From Methanomassiliicoccus sp. (GTDB lineage: Archaea; Thermoplasmatota; Thermoplasmata; Methanomassiliicoccales; Methanomassiliicoccaceae): a DNA stretch of 64,000 bases. A program made the position numbers and the translations under genes. The stretch covers positions 124,001 through 188,000 of the forward strand of contig JAEILR010000003.1 of assembly GCA_016109435.1 (NCBI GenBank), read 5' to 3'. Under the pieces are notes generated by a model. It was not told the DNA's origin and did not search any database. It worked only from the letters and a program-made list of their open reading frames with translations. This document shows, one piece after another, positions 48,077 through 56,923 of the stretch (position 1 is the first letter of the stretch; each line of letters opens with the position of its first letter).

Positions 48077-49171
48077 ATGATCATGAAGGACCGAGCACTC
48101 CGCATCTTCTCAAAACTGGCCGAGCCCGTGGACGCCATTTTGTTCGTCAACGAGGAGGACCCTATGAGCGATGCCTCGTTCTTCTACGCCACCGGGGCGA
48201 CGTCCGGCCTGTTCGAGCACTGCCCGGTGGTCCTGTACCCTGACGGCAGGGTGCGCATCATAACCTCCCGCTTGGAGGAGACCTCCGCCCGTACCACCCC
48301 GGCCGAGGTGCTGCCATACTCCAGCCCGGAGGAGAGGGACGACCTGCTCAGGGAATCGCTCAAGGGGGTGCGGCGCCTGGGCATCAACGGCCACGGCATC
48401 TCCTACCACTGGTGCAGGCAGGTGGAGAGCACCGTCCCCGGCATCGAGCTGGTGGACGTCAAGAAGGCGGTGACCGAGGCCCGGATGATCAAGGACGGCA
48501 AGGAGATCGAGGCCCTGCGGGAGGCCTGCCGCATCGCATCCCGGGTGGCCGAGGAGATCCCGGACCTCTTGAGGATAGGGATGCCCGAGTACGAGGCGGG
48601 GGCGGAGATCGCCTACCGCATGCAGAGGATGGGGGCCAGCTCCGTATCGTTCGACACCATAGCCGCCTTCGGTCCCAGTTCTGCCGAGCCCCACTACGAG
48701 CCGGGGGCGCGGCAGTTAGCCGTAGGCGATCCGGCGCTGTTCGACTTCGGCTGTAAGTTCCGGCGCTACTGCTCGGACATTACCCGCACCTTCTTCGCCG
48801 GACGCGTGGACGAGCGCTTCGAGCGCATCTACTCGGTGGTACTGGAGTCCCAGAGGAGGGCCATCGCCGAGGTGAGGCCGGGGGTCGAAGGCCGGGCGGT
48901 GGACGCAGCGGCCAGGTCGTACATCGATTCCACCGAGTTCAGGGGGGCGCTGATACACTCCACCGGCCACAGCCTGGGCCTCAATGTCCATGACGGGGGC
49001 AGGCTGGCGGCCAATGTCGATATCGTCCTGGAAGAGGGCATGGTGTTCACCGTCGAGCCCGGGGTGTACGTTCCCGGGGTCGGAGGGGTCAGGATCGAGG
49101 ACGACGTCCTGGTGACCAGGAACGGATGCGAGCTGCTGACCTCGGCGAACAAGGAACTGAGGGTGATCTGA
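48077..49171 (+). CDS. M24 metallopeptidase (Xaa-Pro aminopeptidase/prolidase-like)
   Basis: A 364-residue pita-bread-fold peptidase. The N-terminal creatinase-like domain spans about 1-140. The metal ligands of the catalytic domain are visible: two Asp in ALFDFGCKFRRYCSDITRTF, His in HSTGHSLGLNVHDGG, Glu in VEPGVYVPG and Glu in VRIEDDVLV. It likely cleaves X-Pro peptides or releases proline. The stop overlaps the tldD start by one base (TGATG), linking it to a peptide-processing operon. Confidence 0.9.
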   Translation: MIMKDRALRIFSKLAEPVDAILFVNEEDPMSDASFFYATGATSGLFEHCPVVLYPDGRVRIITSRLEETSARTTPAEVLPYSSPEERDDLLRESLKGVRRLGINGHGISYHWCRQVESTVPGIELVDVKKAVTEARMIKDGKEIEALREACRIASRVAEEIPDLLRIGMPEYEAGAEIAYRMQRMGASSVSFDTIAAFGPSSAEPHYEPGARQLAVGDPALFDFGCKFRRYCSDITRTFFAGRVDERFERIYSVVLESQRRAIAEVRPGVEGRAVDAAARSYIDSTEFRGALIHSTGHSLGLNVHDGGRLAANVDIVLEEGMVFTVEPGVYVPGVGGVRIEDDVLVTRNGCELLTSANKELRVI

Positions 49172-50547
49172 TGGAGGACGTTCTACGCAAGGCGATAAGG
49201 ATCATGCAGGACGAGGGCGCGGAGTTCTGCGATGCCAGGTATCAGGAGAGCAGGACATTGGTGATCTCGGTGTCCAACCGCGAGCTGCGCAACATGTCCA
49301 GCGGTCGGCTGGCCGGTGTGGGGCTGCGGGCGCGCATAGGCGGCTCGTGGGGCTTCGCCGCCGGCGGGAAGGCGGACAGTGGCGCGATCGCCGAGCTGGC
49401 CCGGAACGCGGTGCGGGCGGCCCGGGCGGGGGACTGCCCCGGAAAGCCGATCCCGGAGCAGCCGTCCAGGACTGGAAGCTATCGCCAGAAAGCGCGCATC
49501 CCGCCCTCAAAGGTACCCATCGAGGAGAAACTGGCTATGGTCAAGGACCTCGACGAGGCCCAGCAGATCTCGGACAAGATCGTGAACACCAACGCCATCT
49601 ACCTGGAGAGCATGCGGACCACCGTCCTGGCCAACTCCTTCGGGTCCTCCCTGCAGTGGGAGGACGGGCGGGTGAGGATGTTCGCCAACGCGGTGGCCGC
49701 CGACGCCGGACGCATGGAGTCCTACCGCGAGAGCATCGCCGGGACCCGGGGGATGGAGCTGTTCCAGAACTATGATCTGGCCGAGGTAGGGGTCAACGCC
49801 GCCCGGGAGGCCATAGTGCAGCTGGGGGCGGTGAAGCCGCCCTCCGGGCCGGTCACCTGCATCACCGACCCGGAGATCACCGGACTGCTCGCGCATGAGG
49901 TCATGGGCCACGCCTCGGAGGGTGATGAGATCGTGAAGCGCCGCTCGTTCCTCACAGACCAGGTGGGAAAGGTGGTCGCCAACGAGCAGATCACCATGGT
50001 CGACGACGGCACTCTGGACGGAGCCTACGGCTCCCTGCAGTTCGATGATGAGGGCACCCCCTCGTCCCGGACGGTCATCATCCGGGACGGCATCTACACC
50101 GGCTACATGCACAACCTGGAGACGGGCGCGGAGATGGGCGTGCCGTCCACCGGCAACGGCCGGGCCCAGGACTTCGGCCGGAGGATGTGGGTGCGCATGA
50201 CCAACACCTTCTTCGAGGCCGGCGACTGGACCCTGGAGGAGATGGTGGAGGATGTCAAGTTCGGCATCCTCACCGACAAGTTCGTCAACGGGATGGAGGA
50301 CCCCGTGGGCGGCGGGTTCGAGGCCAAGGCCCATCGCGGGTTCCTCATCGAGAACGGGAAGGTGACCAGGCCGCTGCGGGCCATCACCCTCACCGGAAAG
50401 GCCCTGGACATACTGAGGACCACCGATGCGGTGGGGAGGAAGGTGGGGCATGACGCCGGCAACTGTGGAAAGGGGACCGAGGACTACGTCCCGGTGTCCT
50501 CCGGAGGGCCGTATTGCCGCTCCATCATCATCGCCGGGGGTGACTGA
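49171..50547 (+). CDS. tldD: TldD metalloprotease
   Basis: A 458-residue TldD protein. The zinc motif HEVMGH (in LLAHEVMGHASEGDE, about 235-250) is the TldD HExxxH. DGTLDGAYGSLQFDDEGTPS and GNGRAQDF are further family motifs. TldD works as a heterodimer with TldE/PmbA to degrade unfolded peptides and mature some modified peptides. tldE follows directly. The ATG at 49171 overlaps the preceding stop and has GAGGGTGA upstream. Confidence 0.94.
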   Translation: MEDVLRKAIRIMQDEGAEFCDARYQESRTLVISVSNRELRNMSSGRLAGVGLRARIGGSWGFAAGGKADSGAIAELARNAVRAARAGDCPGKPIPEQPSRTGSYRQKARIPPSKVPIEEKLAMVKDLDEAQQISDKIVNTNAIYLESMRTTVLANSFGSSLQWEDGRVRMFANAVAADAGRMESYRESIAGTRGMELFQNYDLAEVGVNAAREAIVQLGAVKPPSGPVTCITDPEITGLLAHEVMGHASEGDEIVKRRSFLTDQVGKVVANEQITMVDDGTLDGAYGSLQFDDEGTPSSRTVIIRDGIYTGYMHNLETGAEMGVPSTGNGRAQDFGRRMWVRMTNTFFEAGDWTLEEMVEDVKFGILTDKFVNGMEDPVGGGFEAKAHRGFLIENGKVTRPLRAITLTGKALDILRTTDAVGRKVGHDAGNCGKGTEDYVPVSSGGPYCRSIIIAGGD

Positions 50548-51906
50548 ATGGACATACGGTCGCTGGCGCAGAAGGCCCTCTCCGCGGCGAAGCGGGAGGG
50601 GGCGAGCCAGGCCGAGGCGTTCGCCGTGGCCGCGGTCACCCGCAGCGTGTATGTGGACGATGGCCGCATCAAGATCGTGGACGAGAAGAGCGACCAGGGT
50701 CTGTCCGTCCGCGTACTGAAGGGGCGCCGGCTGGCCCAGGCTTCTTCGGCCTGCGTGACCGCGGGAGAGGCTGAGGACTGCGCCCACACCGCGTCCACGC
50801 TGGCCGACCGCTCTCCGGCGTCCAGGACCTTCGACCGGTTCCCCTCCCCGGTCACCGCCACCCTGCCGGCGATGTCCGGCGATGACCGCATCGCCTCCCT
50901 GGACGGCAGCGAGCTGGTCGAGCTGGTCAAGGCTACGGTGGGGGCGGCCGTGGACCGCGGGGTGAAGGTGCCCCGGGGAGTGCTGCGGGCCGCGGACGTC
51001 ACGTCTATGGTGCTCAACACCAACGGGGTGGAAATATGCAACCACAGCACCCTGGTGTTCGCCGGGTTCGATGCCATGGCCGTGGGGCCTTCTCCCGGGG
51101 AAGGGGTCTGCACCTTCAACTCTCCCTGGCTCAAGGACTATGATCCGGTGCGCATCGGTGAGAACATGGCCCGGCAGGCCCTCGCCGCCAGGGGGGCCAG
51201 ATCGTTCGAGGGTTCCATGAAGGTGCCCGTGCTCATCGCCCCCGGAGAGCTGATGGAGATGTTGGACTCCTCGGTCACCGTCGCCCTCAGTGCGGAGAGC
51301 GTCAACAAGAAGAGGAGCCCCTGGGGGGCGATGGAGGGGAAGAGCGTGGCATCGGACAGCATCACTCTGACCGACGACCCCTCGGACCCCCGAGGGGCGC
51401 TTTCGGCCGCCTACGACGATGAGGGGGTGCCCACCACGGTTAAGACGATAGTGGAGGGCGGGACTCTCAGAGGCTTCCTCTACGACAGCTACAACTCCAG
51501 CGTGGCCGGCAGGATGCCCTCGGGCAACGGTATGAGGCGCCGGGCCAACGATGCCCAGTACCTGTTCCAGACCTCCCCCGGTTGCAGCCCGGTGAACCTG
51601 GTGATGAAGCCGGGTCAGAGGTCCCCGGAGGAAATGATCGCCTCCCTGGACCAGGCGGTGCTGGTGGAGAAGTTCGCCTATCCCACGGTCAACCCATTCA
51701 CTGGCGCTTTCGCCCTGGAGGCCCGCTTGGCCCACGTGATCAGGAACGGCGCGGTGGAGGGGCAGATCAAGCATGCCCTGGTGGTCGGAAACATCTACGA
51801 AGGACTGAAGAACGTGGTGGATGTGGGCAACGATGTCCGGACGGTGGGGAACATGGTCCTTCCCACGGTGGCGTTCGACGGTCTCGAGGTGGTCGGGAGC
51901 AAGTGA
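50548..51906 (+). CDS. tldE: TldE/PmbA partner protein
   Basis: A 452-residue member of the PmbA/TldE family, starting directly after the tldD stop. The family lacks the zinc HExxxH, and none is seen. Motifs are GLSVRVLKGRRLAQASSACV, NTNGVEICNHSTLVFAGFDA, ALSAAYDDEGVP, YNSSVAGRMPSGNGMRR and VGNDVRTVGNMVLPTVAFDG. It forms the inactive but necessary half of the TldD/E complex. Confidence 0.93.
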   Translation: MDIRSLAQKALSAAKREGASQAEAFAVAAVTRSVYVDDGRIKIVDEKSDQGLSVRVLKGRRLAQASSACVTAGEAEDCAHTASTLADRSPASRTFDRFPSPVTATLPAMSGDDRIASLDGSELVELVKATVGAAVDRGVKVPRGVLRAADVTSMVLNTNGVEICNHSTLVFAGFDAMAVGPSPGEGVCTFNSPWLKDYDPVRIGENMARQALAARGARSFEGSMKVPVLIAPGELMEMLDSSVTVALSAESVNKKRSPWGAMEGKSVASDSITLTDDPSDPRGALSAAYDDEGVPTTVKTIVEGGTLRGFLYDSYNSSVAGRMPSGNGMRRRANDAQYLFQTSPGCSPVNLVMKPGQRSPEEMIASLDQAVLVEKFAYPTVNPFTGAFALEARLAHVIRNGAVEGQIKHALVVGNIYEGLKNVVDVGNDVRTVGNMVLPTVAFDGLEVVGSK

Positions 51907-51910
51907 GGGC

Positions 51911-52414
51911 TCAGCCCTTGACCCATGCCAGGCTGGTCTCGACGATGCCGAAGAGCAGGTCGCCGCTCTTCCCCGACAACCGTACTCCGTAGGGGAGGTG
52001 ATGCACCGGCTCGACGAACTGGTCGCTCTTCAGCGTGCCGTTCTCGAGCTGCTGGATGCGCATGTAGTGCTCCACCTCGCGCTCCCCGAAGGGCGTGGTT
52101 ATCGCCTCCCGGCCGATCCTCTCGCCATCATGGAGAACCGACCATCCGGCGATGATGCCCCCCAGGTCGGCCAGTTCCTTCCCATCCCAGGGAAAGGTCA
52201 GGCGGGCCTTGTTCATGAACGGCACGCTCTTGGGCAGGACATTGACGATGAACTCGTTCTCATTCACCGCCACCACCCGAATGCCCACCGCTCCCTGCAC
52301 CTTCTTGTTCCCGATGGTGCCGGTGGCCGAGTAGATGATGTGATCGTTCCTGCTAATGGTCTCGCCGCCATTCGTTGGAGGGATGAGGGCCATCAGCGTG
52401 CTGAGGCGAGGCAT
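51911..52414 (-). CDS. Hypothetical conserved-looking protein
   Basis: A 167-residue, strand-rich soluble protein (DHIIYSATGTIGNKKVQGAV, VRVVAVN-like strands, RLTFPWDGKELADLGGIIAG, and a C-terminal GDLLFGIVETSLAW). No family recognised. It starts with no clear ribosome site four bases after the stop of the cyclophilin-like gene on the same strand, so the two are probably co-transcribed. It is convergent with tldE at a five-base gap. Confidence 0.6.
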   Translation of the reverse strand: MPRLSTLMALIPPTNGGETISRNDHIIYSATGTIGNKKVQGAVGIRVVAVNENEFIVNVLPKSVPFMNKARLTFPWDGKELADLGGIIAGWSVLHDGERIGREAITTPFGEREVEHYMRIQQLENGTLKSDQFVEPVHHLPYGVRLSGKSGDLLFGIVETSLAWVKG

Positions 52415-52418
52415 AAGA

Positions 52419-52790
52419 TCACTTCCTGCGAACCATGACCTTTCTGCGGTCCCCGACCACCTCGAACCTGCGGGGGTCGCCGACCAGGCGGCCTACCGGG
52501 GACACCTCGGAGATGGCCTCGGGCGCCTTGCCCGTGCTGACGGGGGTGGGCCCGAAGAACACGCACAGCGCGCTGCCCTCCGGCCAGAACGCGATCTCCC
52601 CGGCCTCCAGCACCTTCCTCCCGTTCTCCAGGGCGTTCTTCACCGGAACCTCGAAGTATATCTCGTCCCCCCAGGCGTTGGTGGTCGAATCGAAAGGGGC
52701 CGCCAGCCAGATGGCGTTGGCGGTATCGCTGTCGTTCAGCTCGATCTCGAAGTCATGTTCGTCGATGAGTAGGAGGATGCGGTTTCCCAT
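52419..52790 (-). CDS. Cyclophilin-like fold protein (TM1367-type)
   Basis: A 123-residue beta-barrel protein. Typical segments are SDTANAIWLAAPFDS, GDEIYFEVPV, EAGEIAFWPEGSALCVFFGPTP and ISEVSPVGRLVGDP, the pattern of the small cyclophilin-like family. The function in this family is unproven (possible peptidyl-prolyl isomerase or ligand binding). The ATG at 52790 has AGGGGAGAG just upstream; a longer frame to 52904 adds residues with no family match. Confidence 0.82.
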   Translation of the reverse strand: MGNRILLLIDEHDFEIELNDSDTANAIWLAAPFDSTTNAWGDEIYFEVPVKNALENGRKVLEAGEIAFWPEGSALCVFFGPTPVSTGKAPEAISEVSPVGRLVGDPRRFEVVGDRRKVMVRRK

Positions 52791-52935
52791 GCTCTCCCCT
52801 GATTGAACGAACGCCCGATAGTTATTAGTTCCGTCCCCTCCGGACCCGGTTGAGGTTCGGCCGAGGTCCAGGGATGGAACGTCACCATTATTTTCATATG
52901 GCAATGTTGATAATCATAATGGATAATGCGTCTTC

Positions 52936-53451
52936 ATGACCACCGGTAATTACGAGGTAAGCTGGAACGAACTCGGCGATATAGAAGAAGGGCGGCCTTC
53001 CCTGGGGGGCTCGACGAGCGTGATCGTGTACCGCCTGTTCCAGTTCTCCCTGCGCCACGTCCTCGAGGAGCGGTTCGGGATCGAGCAGACCGACGCCCTG
53101 CTGCGCCGGGCGGGGAGGCTGGCGGGAAAGGAGTTCGCCGCCACCCAGCTCGACCGGTCCCAGGGCGTGGAGGATTACCTTTCCGAGGTCGTGGAGAAGA
53201 TGGAAACCCTCAAAATAGGGGTGCTCCGGGCGGAGAAGGTCGATCTCCAGAGCATGGAATTCATGCTCACGGTGTCCGAGGACCTGGACTGCTCCGGGAC
53301 ACCGGTCATCGGCCGCCCGATATGCTCGTTCGATGAGGGGTTCATCGCTGGCGTGTTCGAGCGGTTCGCCGGGCGCGAGTTCGATGTCAGGGAGATAGAC
53401 TGCTGGGCCACTGGAGCGAAGACCTGCCGGTTCACCGTCCGTCCGGCGTGA
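52936..53451 (+). CDS. V4R-domain protein
   Basis: A 171-residue protein of the V4R (4-vinyl reductase) type. After a lead helix (SVIVYRLFQFSLRHVLEERF) the C-terminal half carries the Cys signature: DCSGTPVIGRPICSFDEGF, then FDVREIDCWATGAKTCRF. V4R domains bind hydrocarbons or sense small molecules, and appear in methanogens and beside photosynthesis or regulator genes. No HTH is attached here, so it is a stand-alone sensor or enzyme domain. Confidence 0.83.
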   Translation: MTTGNYEVSWNELGDIEEGRPSLGGSTSVIVYRLFQFSLRHVLEERFGIEQTDALLRRAGRLAGKEFAATQLDRSQGVEDYLSEVVEKMETLKIGVLRAEKVDLQSMEFMLTVSEDLDCSGTPVIGRPICSFDEGFIAGVFERFAGREFDVREIDCWATGAKTCRFTVRPA

Positions 53452-53524
53452 AGCCGGTCACGGGCAGTACGAAGCGGTGATAGAAAATGAGGAAAAGGGA
53501 AGGGGTTGAGGCAGGTGCTCGGCC

Positions 53525-54517
53525 TCACTTCTTGCGCTCGAAGAGCTGCCGGATCTCCTGACCGACCTTCTCGATCTTCTTCTCCGACTCCTCTTTTTCC
53601 AGCTTCTTCATGTTGGCCAGGTCGACCTTCCACTCCTTGGTCCACTCCTCGGCGAACCTGCCGGTGTTGATGTCGTCCAGGATCTTCTTCATGGCCTCCC
53701 GGGATGCGTCATTGATGACCAGGTCCCGGCGGGTGAGGCCGCCGTACTCGGCGGTGTTGGACACCGAGTCCCACATGTGCATCATCCCGCCGGCCTGGAT
53801 GAGATCCACGATCAGCTTCAGCTCGTGAAGCACCTCGAAGTAGGCGATCTCGGGCTTGTAGCCGGCCTTGACCAGGGTGTCGAACCCCGCTTCGATCAGC
53901 GCGGTGACGCCGCCGCACAGGACCGCCTGTTCTCCGAACAGGTCGGAGGTGGCCTCCTCACGGAAGTCGGTCTCCAGCACTCCCGCCTTGGTGGACCCCA
54001 GACCCTTGGCCAATGCCAAGGCGATCTTCCTGGCGCTGCCCGAGGCGTCCTGCTCCACGGCGATGAGGGACGGCACCCCGAACCCCTCCAGGAAGGTCTG
54101 CCTGACCATACGGCCAGGGGATTTGGGGGCGACCATGATGACGTCGCAGTTCTTGGGCGGGGCGATGAGCTTGAAGGTGATGGCGAAACCGTGAGCGAAC
54201 TCCAGGGCCGCGCCGGCCTTGAGGTTGGGGGCGATCTGGTCCCTGTACACCTTGGGCTGGACCTCGTCCGGGAGAAGGATCATTACCACGTCCGCCCCGG
54301 TCACCGCGGCAGGGATGTCCGCGACCTTGAGGCCATCCTCCTGCACGCGGTCCCAGGACTCCCCGCCCTTGCGCGCGCCCACGGTCACCTGCAGGCCGGA
54401 ATCGTGCAGGCAGAGGGCCTGAGCACGTCCCTGGTTGCCGTAACCGATGACCGCGATCTTCTTCCCCTTCAATGCGCCCAGGTCGGCGTCGGGATCGTGA
54501 TATATCTTGGTAACCAT
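53525..54517 (-). CDS. ilvC: Ketol-acid reductoisomerase
   Basis: A 330-residue class I enzyme. The Rossmann loop is VIGYGNQGRAQALCL, then VARKGG-like GARKGGESW for NADP recognition, MVAPKSPGRMVR, and the metal-binding region FREEATSDLFGEQAVLCGG and LHELKLIVDLI. It catalyses the second common step of isoleucine/valine synthesis. The ATG at 54517 (MVTKIYHDPDADLG) follows GGTG at five bases. It lies 26 bases downstream of ilvN on the same strand. Confidence 0.97.
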   Translation of the reverse strand: MVTKIYHDPDADLGALKGKKIAVIGYGNQGRAQALCLHDSGLQVTVGARKGGESWDRVQEDGLKVADIPAAVTGADVVMILLPDEVQPKVYRDQIAPNLKAGAALEFAHGFAITFKLIAPPKNCDVIMVAPKSPGRMVRQTFLEGFGVPSLIAVEQDASGSARKIALALAKGLGSTKAGVLETDFREEATSDLFGEQAVLCGGVTALIEAGFDTLVKAGYKPEIAYFEVLHELKLIVDLIQAGGMMHMWDSVSNTAEYGGLTRRDLVINDASREAMKKILDDINTGRFAEEWTKEWKVDLANMKKLEKEESEKKIEKVGQEIRQLFERKK

Positions 54518-54543
54518 ATCAACACCAGTGAGTCCTTTTCGAC

Positions 54544-54894
54544 CTAATCCGAACCTTTGTATAAACAATGTTCGGCCGTCCTTCTCATCTCGCCAGCGTT
54601 CTTGTCCTGGCCGCAGGCGATGATGTAATCGGACCCCTTGCTCGGGGATGTTTCCCAGAAACAGAAGTAGTCCTCGGACAGATACTCGGCCGACTCGACG
54701 TCCTGCAGCGCCATCAGCGCGTGCAGCAGCCGTCCGTTCATGCTACCGGTCTCGGCCTCGACGATGATGTAGATATGGCCCTTCTCCCGGGCCATGAACG
54801 ACTTCTCGACCTCGATCTTTCTCCTTCCAAGCTCCACAAGGACCCTCTGGAACAGGCCAGGGGAGTCATTGCCGACTATCTTGATCACTTCCAT
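54544..54894 (-). CDS. ilvN: Acetolactate synthase regulatory-type ACT protein
   Basis: A 116-residue protein. The first 75 residues are an ACT domain (VIKIVGNDSPGLFQRVLVEL, then REKGHIYIIVEAETG) as in acetolactate synthase small subunits. The remainder (FWETSPSKGSDYIIACGQDK) is short. It probably gives valine-type feedback control to IlvB. It lies between ilvB (ten-base overlap) and ilvC. Bacterial small subunits are usually 160 or more residues, so this is a short form. The ATG at 54894 follows AGGTAGGTG. Confidence 0.85.
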   Translation of the reverse strand: MEVIKIVGNDSPGLFQRVLVELGRRKIEVEKSFMAREKGHIYIIVEAETGSMNGRLLHALMALQDVESAEYLSEDYFCFWETSPSKGSDYIIACGQDKNAGEMRRTAEHCLYKGSD

Positions 54895-56555
54895 GTGCAC
54901 CTACCTCTTATGACCGCGTTGGGGTTTCCGCCCGGGGGGATCATCGGAAGGACGTCCTCCTCCGGGTCCATGTGAATATCGATGAGGAATGGGGTCCCGG
55001 CATCGATGCCGGTCCTCAGCGCCTCCTGCAGCTCGGAGGACCGCTCGACGTGCACCCCGTCCGCGCCGTAGGCCTGGGCCAGCTTGACGAAGTCGGGGTT
55101 GTCCCGCAGCTCCGTGCCGCTGTACCTCTTCTCGGCGAACAGCTTCTGCCACTGCCTGACCATTCCCAGCCAGCCGTTGTTGAACACGCAGACGACCACC
55201 GGAAGGTTCTCCGAAACCGCCGTCGCGAACTCGTGGGAGACCATCTGGATGCTCCCGTCGCCGGCGATGTCGATGACCGCCTTGTTGGGGAAGGCGACCT
55301 TCGCCCCCAGCGAGGCGGGGAACCCGAAGCCCATGGTGCCGAAGCCACCGGAGGTGATGAACTGCCTCGGATACCGAGCTTTGAAGAAGTGGGCCGCCCA
55401 CATCTGGTTCTGCCCGACCTCGGTGCAGACGATGGCGTCCTTGGGCAGGGTCCGGTTAAGCTCGAAGATGGCGAACTGGGGAAGCACCGGCGTCGAGGGG
55501 ACATTGATGTTGCAGGCGCAGTTCTTCAGGATCTCCTTGATGCGCAGCGACCAGGCGGTCTCTCCCTTCGTCGTCTGCAGCCCCTTTATTAGCATCTGCA
55601 GCCCCTTCTTCGCGTCGCCCACCATGCGCACCTGGGTGCGTGCCGACTTGCCCGCTTCGCCGGGATCGATGTCGATGTGGATCAGTTTCGTGGACATGGG
55701 AAGCTCGGACTGCGCGCCGGAGCTGCGGTCCGAGAACCGGGTACCGACAGCGAGGATCACGTCGGCCTCCATGAACGCCTTCCTGGCGGCCTCCTTTCCG
55801 TGCATGCCGATGATGCCCAGCGACATGGGATGATCCTCGGGGATGACCCCCTTGGCCATTATGGTCGTGGTGACCGGGGCCATGAGCATCTCGGCCAGCT
55901 GCAGGACCTCCGGGCTGGCGTTGGCCCAGATGATGCCCCCTCCGACCAGCAGCAGTGGCCTATCCGCGGCCCTCAGGATCTTGATCGCCTCGGGAAGGTC
56001 ATGGAAATCCTCGAGGGGAGGAGGCTCGGGGAACTCCCGCTTCATCTCGGCTTCGGGGACCTCGCCTTTCTGGACGTCAGCGGGCAGGTCGATGTGGACC
56101 GGGCCCTTCCGTCCGGAGTTGGCGATGGACACCCCCCGGGTGATGGCCTCCGGTATTTCTGCGGGGGCCAGCAGGCGAAAGTTATGCTTGGTGATGGGCA
56201 TCATCATGGAGAAGGAGTCGGCCTCCTGGAATGCCTGATTGCCCAGGGCCGAGGTTGCCACCTGGCCGGTGAGGACCAGCATGGGCGACGAGTCGACGTA
56301 GGCGGTGGCGACCCCGGTGACCAGGTTGGTGGAGCCCGGGCCGGAGGTGGACGTGCACACACCGATCTTCCCGGTCGCCCGGGCGTACCCGTCGGCCATG
56401 TGCGCCGCGCACTGCTCGTGGCGGACCAGCACATGGCGTATGTTCGATGTCAGCAGGTCGTCGTACAGGGTGAGGGTTGTGCCCCCCGGGTACCCGAACA
56501 TGACATCGACGCCTTCTTTTTCCAGCAGTGTGAGAACGGCCTTTGATCCTCTCAA
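54885..56555 (-). CDS. ilvB: Acetolactate synthase large subunit
   Basis: A 556-residue thiamine diphosphate enzyme. The catalytic Glu lies in VRHEQCAAHMADGYARAT, the central nucleotide domain follows, and the ThDP-Mg motif is GDGSIQMVSHEFATAVSENL. It condenses pyruvate to acetolactate (or with 2-ketobutyrate). No ATG is available. A TTG at 56555 (MRGSKAVLTLLEKEGV) has AAGGGG upstream at a good distance; a TTG at 56573 is the alternative. It heads the ilvB-ilvN-ilvC operon. Confidence 0.95.
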   Translation of the reverse strand: MRGSKAVLTLLEKEGVDVMFGYPGGTTLTLYDDLLTSNIRHVLVRHEQCAAHMADGYARATGKIGVCTSTSGPGSTNLVTGVATAYVDSSPMLVLTGQVATSALGNQAFQEADSFSMMMPITKHNFRLLAPAEIPEAITRGVSIANSGRKGPVHIDLPADVQKGEVPEAEMKREFPEPPPLEDFHDLPEAIKILRAADRPLLLVGGGIIWANASPEVLQLAEMLMAPVTTTIMAKGVIPEDHPMSLGIIGMHGKEAARKAFMEADVILAVGTRFSDRSSGAQSELPMSTKLIHIDIDPGEAGKSARTQVRMVGDAKKGLQMLIKGLQTTKGETAWSLRIKEILKNCACNINVPSTPVLPQFAIFELNRTLPKDAIVCTEVGQNQMWAAHFFKARYPRQFITSGGFGTMGFGFPASLGAKVAFPNKAVIDIAGDGSIQMVSHEFATAVSENLPVVVCVFNNGWLGMVRQWQKLFAEKRYSGTELRDNPDFVKLAQAYGADGVHVERSSELQEALRTGIDAGTPFLIDIHMDPEEDVLPMIPPGGNPNAVIRGRCTWK

Positions 56556-56573
56556 ATAAACATCCCCTTGCAA

Positions 56574-56923
56574 TGAGCGAGGTCACCCAAAATCACTGGA
56601 TGCCTCTACCTAATCAATACTACCACTACGCCCAATACGGTAGAAACGATGGAGCTAGTAGTGGTCCTAACAGACATTGTATTCCGGAAATACGGAAATC
56701 GTATATAAGTTCTTGCTAGGCCATATCATAACAATTGCTAGCACTCGTCACGGTCCGGCCCTTGATTTCGAAAGCAGATCCGACGATGCGTGACGGGGCG
56801 TCAGAACCCCTCGGACGGTCCGCCTCGTTCGTTCCGTGGGAGCGGGTGGGCGGACCATCGTGGTATCTTCGACATGATTATAACAGTACAGCTGTATCCG
56901 CCAGATTGACGGAGAATCATGGC
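56574..56923. promoter_or_regulatory. Divergent ilvB/gap regulatory region
   Basis: About 350 bases without a gene. Inverted repeat arms ACCACTAC (56622-56629) and GTAGTGGT (56658-56665) are 28 bases apart. TTCCGGAA (56682-56689) is a perfect palindrome next to a TATA-like GTATATAAG (56701-56709). Near gap, a TATA-like TTATAA (56877-56882) is followed by the palindrome TACAGCTGTA (56887-56896), 27 bases before the gap ATG, as expected of an operator. Assignment of each element to one gene is uncertain. Confidence 0.5.

Noticed and set aside
49507-51774. 755-codon minus-strand frame over tldD/tldE
   Set aside because: Antisense shadow; both plus-strand genes are clear families.
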